This document shows positions 19,351 to 27,274 of a stretch of DNA of 64,000 nucleotides, one piece after another; the first letter of the stretch is position 1, and each line of letters starts with the position of its first letter. The notes under the pieces were generated by a model. That model made no database searches, was not told the DNA's origin, and saw only the letters and a program-made list of their open reading frames with translations. The stretch comes from Marchantia polymorpha subsp. ruderalis (taxonomy: Eukaryota > Streptophyta > Marchantiopsida > Marchantiales > Marchantiaceae), in NCBI GenBank assembly GCA_037833965.1, contig AP031353.1, forward strand, positions 20,090,501-20,154,500, in the 5' to 3' direction. The translations under genes and the position numbers were made by a program.

Positions 19351-22300
19351 ATGTGGAACATAAGAGGCCTATCTACAACTAAGTATGTGAGTGCACATCC
19401 GATTTGGAAGATGGCGGACATCCTCAACATTGTTGAGACTTGGGAGCATGAAAGTAATGTTATTGGAGAGATACAAGGTTTTACTCTGGTGGGATCTACT
19501 TGGAACCATAGAAATCGACGAGCAGGAAGAGGCTTTGGAGGCATTGCTACTTTCATCAGATCTGAACTTCTTCCTATGATACATTTGGAAAGCCAAGATA
19601 TTGGGAAACAATATCATTGGCTTCGTCTTGGATCAATTGGAGGATCTTACAGTTATTTGGCAGTTTGTTACTTTGCACCATTATCCATGCAGATCTATTC
19701 CACAAGTACTTGCAATCGAAGTCAACCATTCCATCGGCTCATTGGAGATGTTCTCAAATATCAAGACAAAGGTGAAGTTTTTCTTGTTGGAGACTTCAAT
19801 GCCCGCATACGTTCCACTCAATTTACACAATTTGATAGTTCCTTGTCTTCCCACTCTTTTGAAGAAAGTAGAGATAGTTTGTGGTCTAGAGTCTCTTGTG
19901 ATACTTTCACAAATGATTTGACTGAGCATTTCTTGACTTTTGGAGCCACTTGTAATCTGAAAGTTCTCAATGGTGTTTCTTTCTTTCCCAACTCTCACTC
20001 CAATACATGTTTTTCCTCTACTGGTGTTAGCACTATAGATTATCTTTTGTCCTCTGCCACTAATAGTTCATTTATCTCAACGTTTGATATTCTAGAGCCT
20101 CAACCAGAATCAGATCATACACCTCTTTTATTTACTCTTTTGTTGTCAACGTCAATCCCTCTCACTACATGTCACTTTGTTTCTACTTCCCCCAAGTTTT
20201 GTTTAGATGCTAGTAAGAAGCAACTTTATAGTGAACATTTCCAAGACCTCTTGACTTGTACTACTTGGAGCCTTGATCCACATACATCTAGTTTGCAACT
20301 AACTGAGTTGCTCCAAAACTCTGCTTCCAAGTTCTTTTTGAGACATAAGACCAGGAGAGCTAGAGGTCTTCCTTGCAATAGATGGTTTGACTTTGATTGC
20401 AAGCAAGCGAGGGCGAGATCACTTGATAAATCCTTGGATCTTCACAATCGGTTGATTATGACAAGACTTTACAAAGACTTGGTGAAGTCCAAGAAACGAG
20501 CATTTTTGAGGCAGAAGCAAGAGTGCTTGACAAAGGAGCTCTTGGAGAATCCCAAATCCTTTTGGAGGCGGTTGGCAGTACGATCTTCTAAACCTACTCT
20601 TGATGCCAAGTCTTTGATTTCTTTTGCTGAAAAGCTTTATTTCTTTCCCAATGTTGCATCTATGCCACATTGTGAAGGAAATCCAGGCTTATTTTCAGAA
20701 GTTGAAGTGATGACTCAACTCAGACAATTGGCAAATGGTAAATGTGAGGATTTGGATGGGCTTTCCATTGAACTTCTCAAGTGGGGAGGAGATGCTATTG
20801 GGCCTATACTCACAAAAGTGTTAGAGGATGCTGCTATTCATGGCTTTCCTTCATCTTGGTCTCTACGGAAGATTGTTCCTATTCACAAATCTGGGAGCAA
20901 GGCCTTGGTGACAAACTATCGCACTATCATGGTGGGTAGTATTTTTGCCAAGTTATTTGGCAAATTGGTGGAGTCAAAGTTGAGCACATGGGCTGAATCT
21001 TGTCATAAAAGAGCACAGTTCCAAGCTGGTTTTCGTCCTACATTCAACACTATAGACCATATCTTGGTTTTACGTGTTCTATGGGAGAAATCCAAGGGTA
21101 ATGGAAAAGCTTTGTTTTGTGCCTTCATTGATTTCAAGAAAGCTTTTGACACAGTACCTCGTGAGCTTTTATGGCAAAGATTGCAAACCATTGGAGTACC
21201 ATCAGATCTCTTGGCAGCGGTGGCTGCATTATACCACTCAGTTCGGGCCAAGATCAACACTTCTCAGACCGAAGAGATTATCAGCACCATTGGAGTCATT
21301 CAAGGTTGTCCTCTCTCTCCCACTCTCTTTGGAGTTTTCATAGATGATATAGAAAGGTGGTTGGAGGATTGTGATAGCGAAGGTGTTAAACTTGGAGGCT
21401 TTGTCATCAAAGCTCTTTTGTATGCAGATGATGTCATATTACTAGCACGTGATGCCACTAGTTTACAGAAACACCTCGACACTTTGGCTAGCTTTTGTAC
21501 TCAAAATCAGATGGAAGTCAATTTGGAGAAGTCCAAAGTCATTCTTGTGGGCACTAGATCCAAGCTCTCTTTCTGTTACAAAGGATTAGAGTTGGAACAA
21601 GTGAAAAGTTACAAATATTTGGGCATTGATTTCTCATCTGATTATAGTTGGGCACTTTGTGTGCAAAAGAGGGTAGAAGCTGGTTTCAAAGCTCTATATT
21701 CATTGCTAAATAGATGTAGAGGAGCTCATCTAGTGTCTTGGAGTCTTAGGAAATTCTTATTCAGGAGCTTAGTGTTTCCCGTTATCTTATATGGAACACA
21801 AGTGTGGGGTCCTGGTTGTAAGAAGACAGGTTGGCAGCGTTTGGAGAGGGTGCAAAAGATCTTCTTACAAGAAGAATTGGGTGTGAGGACCCAAACTTCT
21901 TATGCAATTCTTCTTGCGGAAACAGGTTGTCTACCTCTTGAGGCTGAAGCTCTCTTTTTGACTATCACTTACGTCAAAAGAGTGAGATCTCTTGATGCTT
22001 CTCGACTTCCTCTTGAAGCTTTGCGTGCCACACGTCCCAAGGGTTGGTTTGCAGATGTGGTGACTTGGTCTTTGAGGTGGAATGTGACGGAACTCGATTG
22101 GAATTTGCAACCTATTGCCCTACGCGAGCGTATTAAGGAGGAATTTCTCAGCATTATGTGGAGCAGACGAGGCACCAAGATGCAGTTTTATCAATTTCAT
22201 GTGAATCCTATGCTTGTTTATTGTGAGCAAGGATACTTACTTGCAGAGATATCTACTTCTTTACGTCATATTATTGCTAGACATAGAACTGGATCCCATA

Positions 22301-22551
22301 GTCTTGGGATTGAAGAAGGGCGTTGGTTGAACATTGATAGGAGTGAACGTATTTGTAGGCTATGTGATGGAAGAAAAGTTGAGGATGAAGAGCATGTATT
22401 TCTTACTTGTTCTAGGTATGTAGAGATTCGAGTGGCGCATAAAGTTGATGTCGAGAATTTCTTTTCTCTACTTCAACTCGAGCCTTATGATTTAGGTTGT
22501 TACATTAGAGATATTATTAGTTACCGTTCTAGTGCTTTGGGCACTAGCTAG
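19351..22551 (+). CDS. Family B ORF2: endonuclease, reverse transcriptase, zinc finger, complete
   Basis: Open from the codon after the ORF1 stop; the first ATG is at 19351, 24 bases beyond the TAG. Domains numbered from 19339: APE-type endonuclease, residues 6-262 (WNIRG, VETWE, GDFNAR, ESDH); linker with the basic YKDLVKSKKRAFLR segment; RT, ~440-800 (FIDFKKAFD, IQGCPLSPTLF, YADD, NQMEVNLEKSK, YKYLGIDFS); and zinc finger, ~1006-1024. One substitution next to the conserved LPCN motif (LPCNR instead of LPCNG) is the only oddity noted. Stop TAG at 22549-22551. All catalytic motifs are present, so activity is plausible. Confidence 0.93.
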   Translation: MWNIRGLSTTKYVSAHPIWKMADILNIVETWEHESNVIGEIQGFTLVGSTWNHRNRRAGRGFGGIATFIRSELLPMIHLESQDIGKQYHWLRLGSIGGSYSYLAVCYFAPLSMQIYSTSTCNRSQPFHRLIGDVLKYQDKGEVFLVGDFNARIRSTQFTQFDSSLSSHSFEESRDSLWSRVSCDTFTNDLTEHFLTFGATCNLKVLNGVSFFPNSHSNTCFSSTGVSTIDYLLSSATNSSFISTFDILEPQPESDHTPLLFTLLLSTSIPLTTCHFVSTSPKFCLDASKKQLYSEHFQDLLTCTTWSLDPHTSSLQLTELLQNSASKFFLRHKTRRARGLPCNRWFDFDCKQARARSLDKSLDLHNRLIMTRLYKDLVKSKKRAFLRQKQECLTKELLENPKSFWRRLAVRSSKPTLDAKSLISFAEKLYFFPNVASMPHCEGNPGLFSEVEVMTQLRQLANGKCEDLDGLSIELLKWGGDAIGPILTKVLEDAAIHGFPSSWSLRKIVPIHKSGSKALVTNYRTIMVGSIFAKLFGKLVESKLSTWAESCHKRAQFQAGFRPTFNTIDHILVLRVLWEKSKGNGKALFCAFIDFKKAFDTVPRELLWQRLQTIGVPSDLLAAVAALYHSVRAKINTSQTEEIISTIGVIQGCPLSPTLFGVFIDDIERWLEDCDSEGVKLGGFVIKALLYADDVILLARDATSLQKHLDTLASFCTQNQMEVNLEKSKVILVGTRSKLSFCYKGLELEQVKSYKYLGIDFSSDYSWALCVQKRVEAGFKALYSLLNRCRGAHLVSWSLRKFLFRSLVFPVILYGTQVWGPGCKKTGWQRLERVQKIFLQEELGVRTQTSYAILLAETGCLPLEAEALFLTITYVKRVRSLDASRLPLEALRATRPKGWFADVVTWSLRWNVTELDWNLQPIALRERIKEEFLSIMWSRRGTKMQFYQFHVNPMLVYCEQGYLLAEISTSLRHIIARHRTGSHSLGIEEGRWLNIDRSERICRLCDGRKVEDEEHVFLTCSRYVEIRVAHKVDVENFFSLLQLEPYDLGCYIRDIISYRSSALGTS

Positions 22552-22672
22552 GGGGTTCTTTTGGTTCTCTCCTTGTTTGGAGTTGGATTGTTTGTATTGT
22601 GTTTTTTAGCCTTTTGACCCTTTGGGTCCCACGGGCTTGATCTATTTACCATTTACCATTTACCATTTACCG

Positions 22673-24343
22673 TCACATTCCACCTCAAAGACCAAGTTAT
22701 CACATCTGCAAACCATCCCTTGGAACGTGTGGCACGCAAAGCATGAAGAGGAAGTCGAGAAGCATCAAGAGATCTCACCCTTCTAATATAAGTGATGGTC
22801 AAGTAGAGAGCTTCAGCCTCAAGAGGTAGACAACCGGTTTCCGCAAGAAGAATAGCATAAGGAGTTTGGTTCCTTACACCTAACTCTTCTTGTAAGAAGA
22901 TCTTTTGCACCCTCTCCACACGCTCCCAACTTGTCTTCTTACTGCCAAGACCCCACACTTGTGTCCCATATAGAACCACCGGCAACACTAAACTTCTGAC
23001 TTTTGCCTTTTGCCCCTTTGGGTCCCACGGGCTTGATCTATTTACCATTACCATTACCATTAAACTCCTAAATAAAAATTTCCTAAGACTCCAAGATACT
23101 AGATGAGCTCTTCTACATCGATTTAACAATGAATATAGGGCTTTGTAACCAGCTTCTACTCTCTTTTGTACACAAAGTGCCCAACTATAATTCTGAGAAA
23201 AATCAATGCCTAAATATTTGTAACTCTTCACTTGTTCCAATTCTAATCCCTTGTAAAAGAAAGAGAACTTGGATCTAGTGCCCACAAGAATGATCTTTGA
23301 TTTTTCCAGATTGACCTCCATCTGATTTCGAGTACAAAAGCTAGCCAAAGTATCAAGGTGTTTCTGTAAACTAATTGCATCACGTGCTAGTAATATGATA
23401 TCATCTGCATACAAAAGAGCTTTGATCACAAAGTCTCCAAGTTTGACTCCTTCACTCTCACAATCATCCAACCACCTTTCTATATCATCTATGAATATTC
23501 CGAATAGAGTAGGAGAGAGAGGACAACCTTGAATAACTCCAATGGTGCTCGAGATATCTTGAGGCTGAGAGGCATCAATCTTAGCTCGAACTGAAGTGTA
23601 TAAAGTGGCCACAGCTCCGAGTAGATTAGCCGGTACTCCAATGTCTTGTAGTCTTTCCCATAAAAGCTTTCGAGGAACAATATCAAAAGCTTTCTTCAAA
23701 TCGATGAAGGCACAAAATAAAGCTTTCCCATTGCCCTTGGATTTCTCCCATAAAACACGTAAGGCCAAAATATGGTCAATAGTGTTGTATGTAGGACGAA
23801 AACCGGCTTGGGCCTTTGCTCTCTTCTGAAAATCCTCTGTCCATGTGCTCAACTTCGATTCTACCAACTTCCCAAATAACTTGGCAAAAACACTACCAAC
23901 CATGATGGTGCGATAGTTTGTCACCACGTCCTTCCTTCCTGATTTATGAATAGGAACAATCTTCCGCATGGACCAAGTTGATGGAAAACCATGAACCATA
24001 GCATCTTCCAAAAGCTTAGTGAGAACCGGTCCAATACAATCTCCTCCCCACTTGATAAGTTCAATGGACAAGCCATCTAAATCCTCACATTTGCCATTTG
24101 CTAATTTTCGGAGAATAGTCATCACCTCTCCTTCCGAAAATAATCCAGGTGTTGCTTCGCAATATGGCATAGATGTGGCTTCTGGAAAGAAATAGAGCTT
24201 TTCGGCAAAAGCTACCAAAGACTCGGAATCAAGAGAAGGTTTTGACGATGGTGTAGCTAATCGTCTCCAAAAGGACTTGGGATCCTTCATCAGGTCCTTT
24301 GTCAAGGATTCTTGCTTTCGTCTTAAGAAAGCTCGTTTCTTAG
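22673..24343 (-). pseudogene. C3 ORF2, central part (RT), with inherited in-frame insert
   Basis: Covers the linker from SKKRAFLR-like codons through RT motifs (FIDLKKAFD with IVPRKLL, IQGCPLSPTLF, YADD) to WNVT near the B4 site. At 22995-23066 it contains 66 bp of antisense LINE tail plus a TAAACT duplication, 72 bp in total. The frame stays open and adds 24 residues (MVMVMVNRSSPW...). C4 enters at 24343. The N-terminal part continues at 35131. Confidence 0.9.
22995..23060 (+). mobile_element. Micro-insertion of a LINE 3' end (66 bp) in C3 ORF2
   Basis: Antisense to the host ORF, with hairpin region and (ATTACC)n hexamer tail, flanked by TAAACT (22989-22994 and 23061-23066). The same insert with the same flanks is in C7 at 52107-52172 and 53933-53998. 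It was therefore present in a source element that retrotransposed afterwards. Confidence 0.9.
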
Positions 24344-24353
24344 CTCGTTTCAG

Positions 24354-25655
24354 GGAGTTGGGACGCCAAAGTTCACGGATTTCTCAAGTTTCGAGTTGGA
24401 GTTTTCGAGTGTTGGGGTCGAGATCGTTTCTTGCAGAGATCGTATCTTCGCGTCTGAGTGTCCACGGAAGCTGAAAATTTGCAGCGGCGTGGAGTTCGGT
24501 AGCGCGCTCCAGCCTGCAAAATTTCACGCATTTTGGAGTTGGGACGCCGAAGTTCACGGATTTCTCAAGTTTCGAGTTGGAGTTTTCGAGTGTTGGGGTC
24601 GAGATCGTTTCTTGCAGAGATCGTTTCTTCGCGTCTGAGTGTCCACGGAAGCTGAAAATTTGCAGGGGCGTGGAGTTCGGTAGCGCGCTCCAGCCTGCAA
24701 AATTTCACGCATTTTGGAGTTGGGACGCCGAAGTTCACGGATTTCTCAAGTTTCGAGTTGGAGTTTTCGAGTGTTGGGGTCGAGATCGTTTCTTGCAGAG
24801 ATCGTTTCTTCGCGTCTGAGTGTCCACGGAAGCTGAAAATTTGCAGCGGCGTGGAGTTCGGTAGCGCGCTCCAGCCTGCAAAATTTCACGCATTTTGGAG
24901 TTGGGACGCCAAAGTTCACGGATTTCTCAAGTTTCGAGTTGGAGTTTTCGAGTGTTGGGGTCGAGATCGTTTCTTGCAGAGATCGTTTCTTCGCGTCTGA
25001 GTGTCCACGGAAGCTGAAAATTTGCAGCGGCGTGGAGTTCGGTAGCGCGCTCCAGCCTGCAAAATTTCACGCATTTTGGAGTTGGGACGCCGAAGTTCAC
25101 GGATTTCTCAAGCTTCGAGTTGGAGTTTTCGAGTGTTGGGGTCGAGATCGTTTCTTGCAGAGATCGTTTCTTCGCGTCTGAGTGTCCACGGAAGCTGAAA
25201 ATTTGCAGCGGCGTGGAGTTCGGTAGCGCGCTCCAGCCTGCAAAATTTCACGCATTTTGGAGTTGGGACGCCGAAGTTCACGGATTTCTCAAGTTTCGAG
25301 TTGGAGTTTTCGAGTGTTGGGGTCGAGATCGTTTCTTGCAGAGATCGTATCTTCGCGTCTGAGTGTCCACGGAAGCTGAAAATTTGCAGCGGCGTGGAGT
25401 TCGGTAGCGCGCTCCAGCCTGCAAAATTTCACGCATTTTGGAGTTGGGACGCCGAAGTTCACGGATTTCTCAAGTTTCGAGTTGGAGTTTTCGAGTGTTG
25501 GGGTCGAGATCGTTTCTTGCAGAGATCGTTTCTTCGCGTCTGAGTGTCCACGGAAGCTGAAAATTTGCAGGGGCGTGGAGTTCGGTAGCGCGCTCCAGCC
25601 TGCAAAATTTCACGCATTTTGGAGTTGGGACGCCGAAGTTCACGAATTTCTTCAG
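24354..25655 (+). repeat. Family C 5' UTR type-1 monomers, 181 bp, about 7 units
   Basis: Period 181 bp (24396, 24577, 24758, 24939, 25120, 25301, 25482). The core GCTGAAAATT (for example 24651) is followed by CCTGCAAAATTTCA 42 bp later (24693), as in A monomers. Rare variants CGTATCTTCG (units 1 and 6) and CAGGGGCG (units 2 and 7) recur five units apart, suggesting expansion in multi-unit steps. Because 181 is not a multiple of three, the same 80-residue open frame repeats in staggered frames; it is not a gene. Confidence 0.88.
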
Positions 25656-26760
25656 CAAAGAGTGTCAATTGGGAGTGTTTCACGTGGTCACAAAAATGTT
25701 CAGACATTTTTATCTTTTTGACGAAGCATGATCTGAGGCTGAAAATTTTTGGGGACTTGGAGATCAATATTCGGCAGTAGCATAAAAAGTTTGAAGGTGA
25801 ACGGACGCTTGATTCAGAAGTTACAGCCCATTTGGAGTTTCGACTTTTTGTTTCGAGTGGTCGGGTGGTCACAAAAATGTTCAGAGATTTTTATCTTTTT
25901 GACGAAGCATGATCTGAGTCTGAAAATTTTTGGGGACTTGGAGATCAATATTAGGCAGAAGCATAAAAAGTTTGAAGGTTAACGGACGCTTGATTCAGAA
26001 GTTACAGCCCATTTGGAGTTTCGACTTTTTGTTTCGAGTGTTCGGGTGGTCACAAAAATGTTCAGACATTTTTATCTTTTTGACGAAGCATGATCTGAGG
26101 CTGAAAATTTTTGGGGACTTGGAGATCAATATTCGGCAGTAGCATAAAAAGTTTGAAGGTGAACGGACGCTTGATTCAGAAGTTACAGCCCATTTGGAGT
26201 TTCGACTTTTTGTTTCGAGTGGTCGGGTGGTCACAAAAATGTTCAGACATTTTTATCTTTTTGACGAGGCATGATCTGAGGCTGAAAATTTTTGGGGACT
26301 TGGAGATCAATATTCGGCAGAAGCATAAAAAGTTTGAAGGTTAACGGACGCTTGAGTCAGAAGTTACAGCCCATTTGGAGTTTCGACTTTTTGTTTCGAG
26401 TGTTCCGTGGTCACAAAAATGTTCAGACATTTTTATCTTTTTGACGAAGCATGATCTGAGTCTGAAAATTTTTAGGGACTTGGAGATCAATATTCGGCAG
26501 TAGCATAAAAAGTTTGAAGGTGAACGGACGCTTGAGTCAGAAGTTACAGACCATTTTGAGTTTCGACTTTTTATCTCGAGTGTTCAAGTGGTCACAAAAA
26601 TGCTCAGACATTTTTATCTTTTCGACAAAGCATGATCTGAGGCTGAAAATTTTTGAGGACTTGGGGATTGATATTCGGCAGAAGCTCATCAAGTTTGAAG
26701 GTGCATGGACGCTTGAGTGAGAAGTTACGATATTTTTTGGTGTTTCGACCTAGAATTTAG
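25656..26760 (+). repeat. Family C 5' UTR type-2 monomers, 181 bp, about 6 units
   Basis: Period 181 bp (25749, 25930, 26111, ...). Variants alternate between successive units (CAGTAGC/CAGAAGC, GGTGAACGG/GGTTAACGG, GTGGTCGG/GTGTTCGG), giving a 362-bp dimeric higher-order period. The type-1 to type-2 joint (GAATTTCTTCAGC...) is the same in C7 at about 57700. A 30-bp leader separates the array from the ORF1 ATG at 26793. Probable promoter region. Confidence 0.87.
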
Positions 26761-26792
26761 AGTGTTTTGGTTGATACGGAAGTTGATACGAC

Positions 26793-27162
26793 ATGGCTTC
26801 TCAAGACGATATTTTTCAACTTCTGCAAACAATTTTCGAAGAATTGAAGGAACTTCGACATGAATTCAAGATGCAACAGGCTGCTTTAACTCTCGCACAT
26901 AATCAAATTCGAGAGTTGAAGGGATCACAGAAGAACGTGGAGAAGGTGTTCAAGGATAGTGTGGGTGTGATGTGGGATGTATCTAAGTCTGTGGATGACA
27001 TCCAAGGGAAGGTATGCTCTCAGATGACAAGTGCGGATAGTCCTAGATTGCATGAGGTGGTCGAAAGCTTAGATTTGAAGATCAAATCCTACGCTGAAGC
27101 TACAAAGGCTGCTCAAATCTCTTTTTGTCAAGAACAAGAGATTGAAAAGTCCAACCAGCTTG
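26793..27162 (+). pseudogene. Family C ORF1 of C4, N-terminal part, split by C5
   Basis: ATG at 26793 (MASQDDIFQLLQTIFEELK) with the coiled coil. It is cut after KSNQL by C5. With 31409-31794 it rebuilds 251 codons exactly, so C5 entered without duplicating or deleting more than one base. Confidence 0.9.
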
Positions 27163-27274
27163 GTAAATGGTAAATGGTAAATAGATCAAGCCCGTGGGAC
27201 CCAAAGGGTCAAAAGGCTAAAAAACACAATACAAACAATCCAACCCCAAACTAGGAGAGAACCAAAAGAACCCC

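Larger units (their letters stand above)
17964..22671 (+). mobile_element. LINE family B element B4, full-length and apparently intact
   Basis: 4.7 kb: monomer array, ORF1, ORF2, 3' UTR and tail, with both ORFs open. It is inserted antisense into C3 ORF2. The bases CCG occur on both sides (17961-17963 and 22670-22672), but two of them coincide with the tail. This is the best candidate for a functional B copy in the window. Confidence 0.93.

Noticed and set aside
24354-26760. Regular repeats considered as a CRISPR array
   Set aside because: The units are head-to-tail satellites with no unique spacers, in a eukaryotic LINE 5' UTR.
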